DNA from: Brevibacterium marinum
GTDB lineage: Bacteria > Actinomycetota > Actinomycetes > Actinomycetales > Brevibacteriaceae
DNA: 64,000 nt
Reading direction: 5' to 3'
Assembly (NCBI RefSeq): GCF_011927955.1
Contig: NZ_JAATJN010000001.1
Coordinates: 3,100,001-3,164,000, forward strand
The notes under the pieces were generated by a model, which did not search any database, was not told the origin of the DNA, and saw only the letters and a list, made by a program, of their open reading frames with translations. Of the stretch, positions 33,651-42,442 are shown piece after piece. Each line of letters opens with the position of its first letter. The first letter of the stretch is position 1. Both the position numbers and the translations under genes were made by a program.

Positions 33651-35165
33651 ATGACAGACCAGACTGCAGGCAGCTCAGAGTCCACCCAGGCCTTGGACGA
33701 CCGCGTGAATAACCGTTCTCACCGACCCAACTCCCAAGCGTTCCGCGATTTCGTAGCCGAAGGCTGGGACCGGACCCCACTCGATGCGCAGGCTCTGGCA
33801 GCAGCCGGTTTCACCCCGGCACGACGGGCGAAGGTCTCCGCCGCCTTCCCCGGTGAGCGACTCGTCATCCCCGCCGGCGGCCTCAAGGTCCGGTCCAACG
33901 ACACCGACTACCGGTTCCGCGCCCACTCGGCGTTCATCCACCTCACCGGGCTCGAAACGGATTCCGAACCCGACGCCGTCCTCGTCTTCGAACCGGAGGA
34001 CGACACCCACAGTGTGACCCTCTACTTCCGTCCCCGTGCCGGTTCGGACACCGTCGAGTTCTTCTCCGACTCCAGATATGGAGAGTACTGGGTCGGACCC
34101 CGCGCCGATCTTGAGGCGATGTCGACGATGACGGGGATCGCCACGGAGAGCTCAGCAACCGTCGACGACGCCGTCACCAAGGACCTCGGGGCGATCTCGG
34201 TCCGACTCGTGCGTCAGGCCGATGTCCGCATCGACTCGGTCATCGATCTCGCCCGCACCCAGGTGCAGGCCGACCTTGAAACCTCCGAGGCCGGCGATGC
34301 GGAACTGGCTCAGCTGCTGTCGGAACTGCGTCTGATCAAGGACGACCACGAAATCGATGCCCTGCGCGAGGCCGTGGCCATCACCCGGTCCGGCTTCGAC
34401 AACGTCGTCGCCTCTCTGCCAGACGCGCTGACGCACCGGCGCGGCGAACGCGTCATCGAGACCGCCTTCGAGACCGCGGCCCGCTCCGACGGCAACGGCG
34501 TCGGCTATGACACGATCGCGGCCTCCGGCAATCACGCCTGCACCCTGCACTGGATCCGCAATGACGGTGTCGTCCGCGAGGGTGACCTCGTTCTCGTCGA
34601 TGCCGGGGCGGAGGCGGATTCCCTCTACACGGCCGACATCACCCGCACCCTGCCGGTCTCGGGTGCCTTCACCGATGTCCAGGCGAAGATCTACGATGCG
34701 GTTCTCGACGCCTCGGACGCGGCCTTCGCGGTCGCCGCCGACCACGTCAACCGTCAGGTGAAGTTCCGCGAGGTCCACGACGCCGCGATGGAGATCATCG
34801 CCGCTCGCCTCGAGGAGTTCGGGATCCTCCCGGTCTCAGCTGCCCAGTCGCTCTCGCCCGAAGGGCAGCAGCACCGCCGCTGGATGGTCCACGGCACCAG
34901 CCACCATCTGGGCCTCGACGTCCACGACTGTGCGCAGGCCCGGGCGGACATGTACCTCGATGCGGTAATCGAGCCCGGTATGGTCTTCACGATCGAACCG
35001 GGCCTGTACTTCAAGCTCGACGATCTGCTCCTGCCCGAGGAGTTCCGCGGCAACGGCGTGCGCATCGAAGACGACGTCCTCGTGACTGCCGAAGGCGTGG
35101 AGAACCTCTCCGCGGACTTCCCCCGCACCCGGGACGAGGTCGAGGCCTGGGTGCAGCGACGATGA
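33651..35165 (+). CDS. pepP: Xaa-Pro aminopeptidase (aminopeptidase P family, M24)
   Basis: 504-residue M24 peptidase removing an N-terminal residue next to proline. An N-terminal creatinase-like domain (FRAHSAFIHLTGLE) precedes the pita-bread catalytic domain. Metal ligands are recognisable in VLVDAGAEADSLYTADITRT (two Asp), HGTSHHLGLDVHD (His), FTIEPGLY and RIEDDVLVT (Glu). Length is that of the long PepP/PepQ-type actinobacterial enzymes. The stop overlaps the next gene by 4 nt (ATGA). Confidence 0.94.
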   Translation: MTDQTAGSSESTQALDDRVNNRSHRPNSQAFRDFVAEGWDRTPLDAQALAAAGFTPARRAKVSAAFPGERLVIPAGGLKVRSNDTDYRFRAHSAFIHLTGLETDSEPDAVLVFEPEDDTHSVTLYFRPRAGSDTVEFFSDSRYGEYWVGPRADLEAMSTMTGIATESSATVDDAVTKDLGAISVRLVRQADVRIDSVIDLARTQVQADLETSEAGDAELAQLLSELRLIKDDHEIDALREAVAITRSGFDNVVASLPDALTHRRGERVIETAFETAARSDGNGVGYDTIAASGNHACTLHWIRNDGVVREGDLVLVDAGAEADSLYTADITRTLPVSGAFTDVQAKIYDAVLDASDAAFAVAADHVNRQVKFREVHDAAMEIIAARLEEFGILPVSAAQSLSPEGQQHRRWMVHGTSHHLGLDVHDCAQARADMYLDAVIEPGMVFTIEPGLYFKLDDLLLPEEFRGNGVRIEDDVLVTAEGVENLSADFPRTRDEVEAWVQRR

Positions 35166-36238
35166 CTCCGCAGCCGTTCCGGGGCCGGGGGATCCTCGAG
35201 ATCCCCGGGATCGCTGTGGGCCACGCCGGTCGACTCGACTCGGATCGGCTGACCGGACTCACCGCTGTCCTGCCACCATCGGGGGCACGGGCCGGCGTCG
35301 ACGTCCGCGGCGGCGGCCCGGCCACCCATGAGACCGATGTCATCGCCCCAGGGACCCATTCCCACGGCGCCGATGCGATCGTCCTCACCGGCGGGTCCGC
35401 CCTGGGACTGGCGAGTGTGACCGGAGTCGTCGGCACCCTCGCCGAGGCGGGCCGTGGTTTTCCCGCCGCCGGGCTCGAGGGCACTCACATCCCGCTCGTC
35501 CCCGCCGCCGCGATCTTCGACCTGGGCAGAGGCGATGGGATCCCCCGTCCGCCCACGGCCGACGACGGCGCCGCAGCGGCCCGGGCCGCGCTGCGGTCCG
35601 TGAGCGAAGCCGAGCAGACGACGGAGGTCAGGGGCAGCCTCGGCGCGGGTCTGGGAGCTCGTTCGGGAATGCAGAGTATGCGCAGCTCGCTCGGATCCTC
35701 TGCGATCCGGCTGCCCAGCGGTCACACCGTCGCCGCCCTCGTGGCGGCGAACCCTCTGGGCACTATCGGAACCGCAGAGGGCGGCCTCTGGGCGCATCCC
35801 CTGCTGCGTTCGTTCGGATTCGATCTGCCGCGGGTCGCGACCTTGCCCGCACCGCCCGCGACAGAGGACCGGGCCGCCTCGGCGAAGAACACGACCATCG
35901 CCGTCGTCGCCACCGACGCGGCACTCGACCCCGCCCAGGTCACCCGAATGGCCTCGGGCGCACATGCCGGAATCGCCCGCGCGGTCCATCCCTCGCACAC
36001 TCTCTTCGACGGCGACACCGTCTTCGGCATCGCGACCGGAGAGGTGGGCCTGTCGGAGGGATTCGCCGACTCCACACGCGATCTGGTCGCGATCACGGCC
36101 GCCGCCGCCGACGTTCTGAGCTTGGCGATCATCGACGCCCATGCCGCGGCCGCACCCGTTCCCGATGCATGGGGTCAGCCGCCGACGCTGCGCGACGTCT
36201 CCCCCGACTTCGCGGAGGCTTTCAGCGCGCTGCCCTGA
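35162..36238 (+). CDS. P1 family peptidase (DmpA-type Ntn hydrolase)
   Basis: 358-residue member of the DmpA/BapA P1 (S58) family of self-cleaving N-terminal nucleophile hydrolases, which includes aminopeptidases and beta-peptidyl enzymes. Seen: GIAVGHAGR opening, LTGGSALGLAS, GLGARSG, and the predicted autoprocessing site AKNTTIAVVATDAAL, where the Thr before Ile would become the nucleophile after cleavage. Overlaps the aminopeptidase P gene by 4 nt, so the two peptidases are cotranscribed and may act in one peptide-recycling step. Followed by a 13-bp hairpin. Confidence 0.88.
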   Translation: MTPQPFRGRGILEIPGIAVGHAGRLDSDRLTGLTAVLPPSGARAGVDVRGGGPATHETDVIAPGTHSHGADAIVLTGGSALGLASVTGVVGTLAEAGRGFPAAGLEGTHIPLVPAAAIFDLGRGDGIPRPPTADDGAAAARAALRSVSEAEQTTEVRGSLGAGLGARSGMQSMRSSLGSSAIRLPSGHTVAALVAANPLGTIGTAEGGLWAHPLLRSFGFDLPRVATLPAPPATEDRAASAKNTTIAVVATDAALDPAQVTRMASGAHAGIARAVHPSHTLFDGDTVFGIATGEVGLSEGFADSTRDLVAITAAAADVLSLAIIDAHAAAAPVPDAWGQPPTLRDVSPDFAEAFSALP

Positions 36239-36260
36239 GGCAGCACGCGCAGACGAGACC

Positions 36261-36289
36261 GGGCGCCGACATCGATGATGTCGGCGCCC
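36261..36289. terminator. Terminator between converging genes
   Basis: Perfect 13-bp stem (36261-36273 with 36277-36289) with a 3-nt loop. Confidence 0.75.
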
Positions 36290-36305
36290 GTCAGGTGTAC
36301 ATCGA

Positions 36306-38231
36306 TCAGTTCGACTCGGCCTGGCGCGCCTCGTCGGAGTCAAGTCCCTCGGGGTCCTCGACCTTCTTCTCCTGCTGGGTGTCGAAGCCGTCGCTGTTCA
36401 GCAGCTTCGCCGACTGTGTCTCCGCGGCTTCCTCGTCCTCGACGACCGTGAACCGCAGCGTCTGCGTGTACTCGCGGCCGTAGCGGTCGGTGCCGGTCAC
36501 CTCGGCGCTGTGCGTGCCGAGTCCGAGGTCATCAGGCAGCTGAGCGCGCCACAGGTGCGAGCTCGTCTGGCCGACGCTGCCCGAGGTCCGCAGGTTCTGA
36601 GAGGCCGTGTACGGGTCGGTGTACTCCCAGCCCTTCTGCAGCGCCTCACCCTCGCCGGGCTGTGTGTGCTCGGCGACGACGTTCTGCTTGCCGTCGAAGC
36701 TGACCTCGGCCCGGGCATCTGAGGTGCCGGCGAGGAAGCTCGAGGTCAGCCAGGTATCACCCTGTTCGAGGTCCTCACGGGTGACGACGCGTGAGGAGAT
36801 CGACTCGGGTTCCGTGCCGGCCTTGTCGGCGTCCTGCCAATCCTGTGCCGTCTGCGCCCATTCTCGCCATGCGGGTGAGTTCACCCCCAGCAGCAGCTGG
36901 TGATCGGCGGATTCGTTGCGGACTGTGTAGCGCTCGCTGCGATCGGCACCGTCGAAGCCGAGGGTGAGCACGCCCGGCTCCGATCCGTCGCGGGTGAAGG
37001 CGTAGGGAAGGCCGTCCGCGTTGAGCCCGCCCGAATACCAGTCACCGGAGACGGCGCCCGCGACGATCTGGGTGTGAGAGAGTTCGTCGATGCCTTCGGC
37101 GGCCCATTCCTCACGCTGTTCGCCGGCGATGAGGTTCTCCTGCGTGTGCGTGTGCCCGCCGATGGTCACCGCATTCGGGTAGTCGGCGATGACGTCGTAG
37201 AGATCGGTCGCATCATCGACGATAACCTGCTGGTGGTCGACGATCGGAGCGTGCGTGGCGATGACCACATGTGCGCTCTTCGGCACGTTCTTCAGATCAT
37301 TGGCCAACCAGTCGAGCTGCTCCTCACCGATGTTCTCCTTGTACTTCTTCGTCGACTCGTCGCCCGAGTACTCGATGCTGTCGAGGACGACGAAATGGGT
37401 CTTGCCGACATCGTAGGAGAAGTGCGAGGGACCGAACTGGTCACGGAAGGTGTCGAGCGCGTGGGCATCGTCGGGCGAGTCGTAGTCCTGGTCGTGGTTG
37501 CCCGGGGCCGCCCTGACAGGCCCGTTCATGCTCGAGTAGATGTCGCGTAGTTCGTCGTTGAGGCTGAGGTCATCACCGACGTTGTCGCCGAGGAGGAGGA
37601 CTCCGCAGCCCTTGTAGTCGTTGCGGTCGGCAAGATCACCGACGGCACCGTCACGGGCGTAGCCCATCTCGGTCTTGTCATAGGCCTGCGTGTCCGAGGC
37701 GATCGCGCAGTCCTGCTTCGCCGAGGCTGTCGATTCCGACTCGATCATCGGGAAGTTCACGGCCTTGGGCGTCTCGCCCGTGGGTTCGATGCCGCCGTAC
37801 TTGAAGTCGCCCGGCGACCCCTCCGGCATGTGGTTGTAGCTGAACTGCGCGAAATTGTCCGAGTCGACGGGCACCTGCCAGCCCGCGGGCTGGGTGACCG
37901 AGACCGTCATATTGTCGCGGACGGGAAGTTCATAGGTGCCGTCTCCGTCGGTCTGGGCGACATCGATGCCGTTGGTCACGGCGACGCCGGGAACACCGGT
38001 CTCGTCCCCGTCGAGCTTCGAGTTCTCATTGACGTCGTCGAACACCTGCCCCTGCAGGGTCTGCGGATCGTCCGCCTGACCGCGGTCTACCTGTACGTGA
38101 CCTTCATAGAGTTCGGCGGGTGCCTCGGCCGCCTGTGCGGAGCTCGCTCCCGCGAACGGGGCCATCATGGCGAGGACGGCGCAGGCGCTCAGCCCGGTCA
38201 CCGCGCTCGGTCGGAGTCGTCTTGGGGACAT
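36306..38231 (-). CDS. Secreted calcineurin-like phosphoesterase
   Basis: 641-residue exported metallophosphoesterase. An N-terminal signal peptide (RRLRPS, hydrophobic core, cleavage likely after SSAQA) is followed by a small SdrD-type beta-sandwich (GQVFDDVNENSKLDGDETG, about 60-120), then the calcineurin-like domain with LLGDNVGD, GNHDQD, ATHAPI and GGHTHT metal ligands. A C-terminal domain with beta-rich composition and an acidic Gln/Glu tail ends it. No LPXTG anchor is visible. ATG has AAGGAG at good spacing. Direct 11-bp repeats upstream resemble a PHO box, consistent with phosphate-starvation control; substrate is unknown. Confidence 0.9.
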   Translation of the reverse strand: MSPRRLRPSAVTGLSACAVLAMMAPFAGASSAQAAEAPAELYEGHVQVDRGQADDPQTLQGQVFDDVNENSKLDGDETGVPGVAVTNGIDVAQTDGDGTYELPVRDNMTVSVTQPAGWQVPVDSDNFAQFSYNHMPEGSPGDFKYGGIEPTGETPKAVNFPMIESESTASAKQDCAIASDTQAYDKTEMGYARDGAVGDLADRNDYKGCGVLLLGDNVGDDLSLNDELRDIYSSMNGPVRAAPGNHDQDYDSPDDAHALDTFRDQFGPSHFSYDVGKTHFVVLDSIEYSGDESTKKYKENIGEEQLDWLANDLKNVPKSAHVVIATHAPIVDHQQVIVDDATDLYDVIADYPNAVTIGGHTHTQENLIAGEQREEWAAEGIDELSHTQIVAGAVSGDWYSGGLNADGLPYAFTRDGSEPGVLTLGFDGADRSERYTVRNESADHQLLLGVNSPAWREWAQTAQDWQDADKAGTEPESISSRVVTREDLEQGDTWLTSSFLAGTSDARAEVSFDGKQNVVAEHTQPGEGEALQKGWEYTDPYTASQNLRTSGSVGQTSSHLWRAQLPDDLGLGTHSAEVTGTDRYGREYTQTLRFTVVEDEEAAETQSAKLLNSDGFDTQQEKKVEDPEGLDSDEARQAESN

Positions 38232-38278
38232 GGATGTCTCCTTGTTCTCGGTAGTCGGTGGTGCTGCCGAGAAGAGAC

Positions 38279-38311
38279 ATTAGGGAGACTGAGAGACAGC
38301 TGTGTGACAGC
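38279..38311 (-). promoter_or_regulatory. PHO-box-like 11-bp direct repeats
   Basis: On the minus strand GCTGTCACACA (38311-38301) is followed directly by GCTGTCTCTCA (38300-38290) and a weaker third unit GTCTCCCTAAT (38289-38279). The 11-bp period is that of PhoP-binding direct repeats in actinobacteria. Confidence 0.45.
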
Positions 38312-38408
38312 CGCACGACCCCTCAATGAACAACAAGTGATGTCGGAATGGCGGGGTTCGGCCGTCCCGCTCAGCCTCGCTTTCCACCCCTGGAGACCAT
38401 GACCCGCG

Positions 38409-38414
38409 TAGGCT
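38409..38414 (+). promoter_or_regulatory. -10 box of a leaderless transcript (MgtE-like gene)
   Basis: TAGGCT ends 7 nt before ATG 38422. Confidence 0.5.
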
Positions 38415-38421
38415 GGAGCGC

Positions 38422-39696
38422 ATGAGTGGTCCACCGAAACGAGTCTTCGTCGCACGCCTCATCGCCGTCCCCGTCTTCGACCCCCTCGGAGACCAGGTCG
38501 GACGCGTCCGAGACGCCGTCATCGTCTACCGCGCCACCATGCGGCAGTTCCCCAGAGTCATCGGGCTCGTCGTCGAAGTTCCGGGCCGACGACGCGTCTT
38601 CGTCCCCATGGGCCGGGTGACGTCGATCGACTCCGGTCAGGTCATCACCACGGGGCTGGTGAACATGCGCCGCTTCGAACAGCGGCGCTCGGAGACTCTG
38701 GTCGTCAACGACCTCCTCGACCGTCGCCTGCGGCTGCGCGAGGACGACTCTCCCGTCCAGATCGAGGACGTCGGGATCGAGCAGCAGGTGAACAAGGACT
38801 GGGAGGTGACCCGTCTCTTCGTCCGCAGGGTCCAGGAGCGCAGTGCGTTCTCGGCCTTCCGCCGTCGCGGTGAGACGATGCAGATCTCCTGGACCGACAC
38901 CGAGCACCCGGTCGATTCCGACGACGACCAGGAAGCCACCCAGCTGATCGCGGCCTACCAGGACACGAAGCCGGCCGACCTGGCCGACGTCCTGTTCGAG
39001 ATGAAGCCCGAACGCCGTCTCCAGGTCGCTCGGGCCCTCGACGACGAGCGCCTCGCCGATGTCCTCGAGGAACTGCCCGATGAGACCCGGGTCGAGCTAC
39101 TGACCGCCCTCGACACTCAGCGCGCTGTGACCGTGCTCGAAGAGATGGAGCCCGACGACGCGGCCGACCTCCTCGGTGAGCTCAGCGATGAGCAGGCCGA
39201 ACGGTTCCTCACGCTCATGGAACCCGACGACGCCGAGGATGTGCGGACCCTGCTGTCCTACGATGATGACACCGCCGGCGGGCTGATGACCACAGAACCG
39301 GTGATCCTGACTCCAGAGACCACCGTCGCCGAGGCGCTCGCCCATGTCCGCAGAGAGGACCTCCCCGCAGCGTTGGCGGCGGCCGTCTTCGTCTGTCGGC
39401 AGCCGATCGAGACCCCCACCGGCAAGTATCTGGGCATCGTCCACATCCAGGAGATGCTGCGCCATCCGCCACACGAAGCCGTCGGCATCATGCTCGACAC
39501 CGAGGTCGAGCCGCTGCCGCCCGACTCACCGCTCGGTGAAGTCACCAAACTGCTGGCGGCGTACAATCTGGTGTCGGTGCCGATCGCCGACGAGAACGAC
39601 CACCTCATCGGCGTGGTCACCGTCGATGACGTCCTCGACGAACTGCTGCCCGATGACTGGCGGGTCAACGGCCGCGATGATCACAGGAGCAGATAA
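38422..39696 (+). CDS. Soluble MgtE-like protein (PRC-barrel + MgtE_N + two CBS)
   Basis: 424-residue protein with the cytoplasmic sensor parts of the MgtE magnesium channel but no channel. Order: PRC-barrel-like N-terminus (FDPLGDQVGRVRDAV, about 1-70), the helical MgtE_N superhelix (LADVLFEMKPERRLQVAR..DDAADLLGEL, about 170-285), then a CBS pair (MTTEPVILTPETTVAEAL and LVSVPIADENDHLIGVVTVDDVLDELL). No membrane segment is found in the whole sequence. It starts the conserved actinobacterial set MgtE-like, DUF1003, Mrp. It may sense divalent metal or nucleotide for a partner protein; DUF1003 next door is a membrane protein. Confidence 0.88.
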   Translation: MSGPPKRVFVARLIAVPVFDPLGDQVGRVRDAVIVYRATMRQFPRVIGLVVEVPGRRRVFVPMGRVTSIDSGQVITTGLVNMRRFEQRRSETLVVNDLLDRRLRLREDDSPVQIEDVGIEQQVNKDWEVTRLFVRRVQERSAFSAFRRRGETMQISWTDTEHPVDSDDDQEATQLIAAYQDTKPADLADVLFEMKPERRLQVARALDDERLADVLEELPDETRVELLTALDTQRAVTVLEEMEPDDAADLLGELSDEQAERFLTLMEPDDAEDVRTLLSYDDDTAGGLMTTEPVILTPETTVAEALAHVRREDLPAALAAAVFVCRQPIETPTGKYLGIVHIQEMLRHPPHEAVGIMLDTEVEPLPPDSPLGEVTKLLAAYNLVSVPIADENDHLIGVVTVDDVLDELLPDDWRVNGRDDHRSR

Positions 39697-39698
39697 AC

Positions 39699-40250
39699 AT
39701 GGCTACCGACGATTTCGACATTCCCCGCACGAGCCGACGCAGGCTGCCCAACATCGCCATGTCTCCGGAGACCTTCGGCCGCGGCGCCGAGGGGTTCGCC
39801 CGCTTCATGGGCACTCCCGCCTTCCTCGTCGGCATGACCGTGTTCTGTGCCGTCTGGCTGCTGTGGAACACAGTTCTGCCCGAATCCTGGCAGTTCGACC
39901 CTCGGTCGCTGAACTTCACGCTTCTGACCCTGATTCTGTCCCTGCAGGCCTCCTACGCCGCACCGCTGATCCTGCTCGCGGAGAACCGCAGCACCGACCG
40001 TGACCGGGTCGAGTTCGAGCATGACAGGCAGCGGGCCGAACGCAACCTCGCCGACACCGAATACCTGGCCCGTGAGGTCGCGGCACTGCGGATTGCGATG
40101 CGAGAGGTCGCCACCCGCGACTTCATCCGCTCCGAGCTCAAGGACCTGCTCAAGGAACTCGAGGAGGATGCACAGGGGACCGCTGACGAGGACGAACGGG
40201 GTGACCGGGCCGACCCCGAACAGGTAGGCTGGAGGCCCCGAGACGAGTGA
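39699..40250 (+). CDS. DUF1003 membrane protein
   Basis: 183-residue protein with two transmembrane helices (AFLVGMTVFCAVWLLWNTV and LLTLILSLQASYAAPLILLA) followed by the DUF1003 signature ENRSTDRDR and a coiled-coil C-terminal half. Function unknown. It starts 2 nt after the MgtE-like gene and its stop overlaps a possible GTG of mrp, so the three are one operon. I infer a membrane partner for the soluble MgtE-like protein. Confidence 0.9.
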   Translation: MATDDFDIPRTSRRRLPNIAMSPETFGRGAEGFARFMGTPAFLVGMTVFCAVWLLWNTVLPESWQFDPRSLNFTLLTLILSLQASYAAPLILLAENRSTDRDRVEFEHDRQRAERNLADTEYLAREVAALRIAMREVATRDFIRSELKDLLKELEEDAQGTADEDERGDRADPEQVGWRPRDE

Positions 40251-40273
40251 TCGGGAGGAGAAAGGACGTGAAC

Positions 40274-41398
40274 ATGAGTGGTCCATCCGAGGACGCTGTC
40301 AGGGAAGCCCTCACAGGAGTCATCGACCCGGAGATCCGCCGCAGCATCGTCGAACTCGACATGGTCGAGTCAGTCAGCATCGACGGGGGGACGGTCACCG
40401 TCACCGTCCTCCTCACGATCTCCGGCTGTCCGCTCAAGGACACCATCACCAGGGACACCACCGAAGCGGTGTCCAAGGTCGACGGTGTCACCGATGTGTC
40501 CGTGATCCTGGGCACCATGACACCCGAGCAGCGCACCGCGATGCGCGAGAAGCTCCAGGGCAGCGGCACAAGCCGTGACGTTCCGTTCAATCGTCCGGAT
40601 TCCCTCACCAAGGTCTACGCCGTCGCGTCCGGCAAGGGCGGTGTGGGCAAGTCCTCGGTCACCGCGAATCTCGCCGTGTCACTGGCTCAGAGCGGGCTGC
40701 GGGTCGGCGTCGTCGATGCCGACATCTACGGATTCTCGATCCCGGGAATGCTCGGGCTCAGCGGCAAACCGACACGAGTCGACGACATGATCATTCCCCA
40801 GGTCGCCCATGATGTGAAGGTCATGAGCATCGGCATGTTCGTGCCCCCGAACCAGGCCGTGGTGTGGCGTGGTCCGATGCTCCACCGTGCCCTCCAGCAG
40901 TTCCTCACCGATGTCTTCTGGGGCGACCTCGACGTCCTTCTGCTCGACCTTCCACCGGGCACCGGCGACATTGCGATCTCCGTTGCCCAGCTGCTGCCGA
41001 ACTCCGAGCTGCTCGTCGTCACGACCCCCCAGCAGGCGGCCGCACAGGTCGCGGAGCGGGCTGGATCGATCTCGACGCAGACCGATCAGCGACTGGCCGG
41101 AGTCATCGAGAACATGTCCTGGATGGAGATGCCCGATGGCACGCAGATGGAGATCTTCGGCTCAGGAGGCGGAGCACGGGTCGCTGAGAACCTGTCCGAA
41201 TCACTCGGTTCGCAGGTCGAGCTCCTGGCCCAGGTGCCTCTCGACACGCAGGTGCGCGAAGGATCGGACGTCGGCATGCCGGTGGTGCTGGCCCATCCCG
41301 GCTCTCCCGCCGCCCAGTCATTCTCCTCATTGGCATCGAGCCTGGCACACCGCTCGCGCGGCCTGTCCGGCCGTTCGCTCGGCCTCAGCCCGGTCTGA
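40274..41398 (+). CDS. mrp: Mrp/ApbC iron-sulfur cluster carrier ATPase
   Basis: 374-residue P-loop ATPase that carries or delivers Fe-S clusters. An N-terminal MIP18/DUF59 domain (DPEIRRSIVELDMVESV, SGCPLKDTI) precedes the NBP35-type domain with the deviant Walker A SGKGGVGKSS, GVVDADIYGFSIP and LLDLPPGTGD. The C-terminal CxxC-type cluster ligands of some relatives are not obvious here. ATG 40274 is chosen because AGGAGAAAGGA sits 7 nt upstream; a GTG at 40247 overlaps the DUF1003 stop and adds nine residues. Confidence 0.93.
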   Translation: MSGPSEDAVREALTGVIDPEIRRSIVELDMVESVSIDGGTVTVTVLLTISGCPLKDTITRDTTEAVSKVDGVTDVSVILGTMTPEQRTAMREKLQGSGTSRDVPFNRPDSLTKVYAVASGKGGVGKSSVTANLAVSLAQSGLRVGVVDADIYGFSIPGMLGLSGKPTRVDDMIIPQVAHDVKVMSIGMFVPPNQAVVWRGPMLHRALQQFLTDVFWGDLDVLLLDLPPGTGDIAISVAQLLPNSELLVVTTPQQAAAQVAERAGSISTQTDQRLAGVIENMSWMEMPDGTQMEIFGSGGGARVAENLSESLGSQVELLAQVPLDTQVREGSDVGMPVVLAHPGSPAAQSFSSLASSLAHRSRGLSGRSLGLSPV

Positions 41399-41478
41399 GC
41401 CCTCCGGACCACGACCGGCTTCGGTCGTGTTGCGATCGGTTCCGCCGCTGACCACCCCGGACCATGTTCGGTTCCGTC

Positions 41479-41553
41479 GCGGCGACTGGGGATCAGCACC
41501 CTTGCGGCGACTCGGGGTCGGCTCCGGCGCGGCGACTCAGGTCGCTTCGGTGT
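41479..41553. repeat. Degenerate 25-bp tandem repeat
   Basis: GCGGCGACT recurs at 41479, 41504 and 41529, exactly 25 bp apart, with the rest of each unit only partly conserved. The third copy runs into the tatB stop region. Confidence 0.6.
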
Positions 41554-41992
41554 CGAAGGGCGCCGTGGCGGAGCGATCACGCAGAACGGCCTGCGATTGG
41601 AACCGTTCGATCGGTGACAGCACATTGGGGCGAACCTCGGCATCACCAGCGCCCTCACCGTCGGCGTCGTTCGCGCCGGTTGGCTGGTCATCTGCGGCAG
41701 ACGACTGCTCCTGGCGCTTGGATTGGCGGATGGCCGAGTCCTCTTCGACGAGGGCCTCGCGCACGATCCGTCGTGGGTCGTACTGCCGTGGATCGAGCTT
41801 CTGCCAGTCGACGTCGTTGAATTCGTCCCCGAAGTCGCGACGCACGGTGTCCTTCGCCCCTTCGGCCATTCGACGCATCTGCCGCACGAGCTCGCGCAGC
41901 TTCTGTGCGTATTCGGGCAGGCGTTTGGGCCCGATGACGACCAGTGCCACTACCACCAGGATCAACATCTCGGTGCCGTTGATACCCAACAT
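41537..41992 (-). CDS. tatB: Sec-independent translocase subunit TatB
   Basis: 151-residue TatA/B-type protein. A single N-terminal membrane helix (MLILVVVALVVIGPKRLP) is followed by an amphipathic helix (YAQKLRELVRQMRRMAEGAKDTV) and a long disordered acidic tail. The longer, negatively charged tail and the EM..GPKRLPE start favour TatB over TatA. In mycobacteria tatB likewise lies near mrp and the O-methyltransferase gene. It recognises twin-arginine signal peptides together with TatC, which is not in the window. Confidence 0.92.
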   Translation of the reverse strand: MLGINGTEMLILVVVALVVIGPKRLPEYAQKLRELVRQMRRMAEGAKDTVRRDFGDEFNDVDWQKLDPRQYDPRRIVREALVEEDSAIRQSKRQEQSSAADDQPTGANDADGEGAGDAEVRPNVLSPIERFQSQAVLRDRSATAPFDTEAT

Positions 41993-42097
41993 GGGATCAA
42001 GTCTACCGTGGACGGCAGTATGCTCGACTCACGGTCGACACAGGAACCGTCACCGAGCACAGACCGGCAGCTGGGCACGAAGGGGAGTTGGACAGAT

Positions 42098-42430
42098 ATG
42101 GACGAGATCACCGTCGAACGGGTGCTGCGCATCGTCGAGCTCGTGCCCGAGGCCCGAGTCGTCAGCTACGGCACCGTCGGGCTCGTGGCCTCCCGCTCAC
42201 CACGCTTTGTCGGACGGGTGATGAAGGAGTTCGGTTCGAACGTCACCTGGTGGAGGGTCGTCAACGCCGCAGGGGTGCTCCCCGAGTCGCTGCTGCCCGC
42301 CGCACGCGAACGTTGGGACGATGAGGGCACGCCGCATTCGCACGAGAAGGCGCACAGATCCGCATTCGTCGACGTCGATGAGCTTCAGGCGCTGTGGCAA
42401 ACCCGCGGAATCGACCCGGAGTGCCGTTAG
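42098..42430 (+). CDS. MGMT family alkyltransferase-like protein
   Basis: 110-residue protein of the O6-alkylguanine-DNA alkyltransferase family, DNA-binding domain only. The active-site PCHRV of MGMT reads TWWRVVNAAG, so the acceptor cysteine is Trp, as in alkyltransferase-like (ATL) proteins that flag lesions for nucleotide excision repair. ATG 42098; AGGGGAG lies about 10 nt upstream. A longer open frame upstream overlaps tatB antisense and is rejected. Followed after 12 nt by the O-methyltransferase gene. Confidence 0.88.
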   Translation: MDEITVERVLRIVELVPEARVVSYGTVGLVASRSPRFVGRVMKEFGSNVTWWRVVNAAGVLPESLLPAARERWDDEGTPHSHEKAHRSAFVDVDELQALWQTRGIDPECR

Positions 42431-42442
42431 ACTTGAGACCAC

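Noticed and set aside
34754-36343. 529-codon minus-strand ORF opposite the two peptidase genes
   Set aside because: Both plus-strand genes have clear catalytic motifs and coupled start/stop signals; this is a shadow frame.
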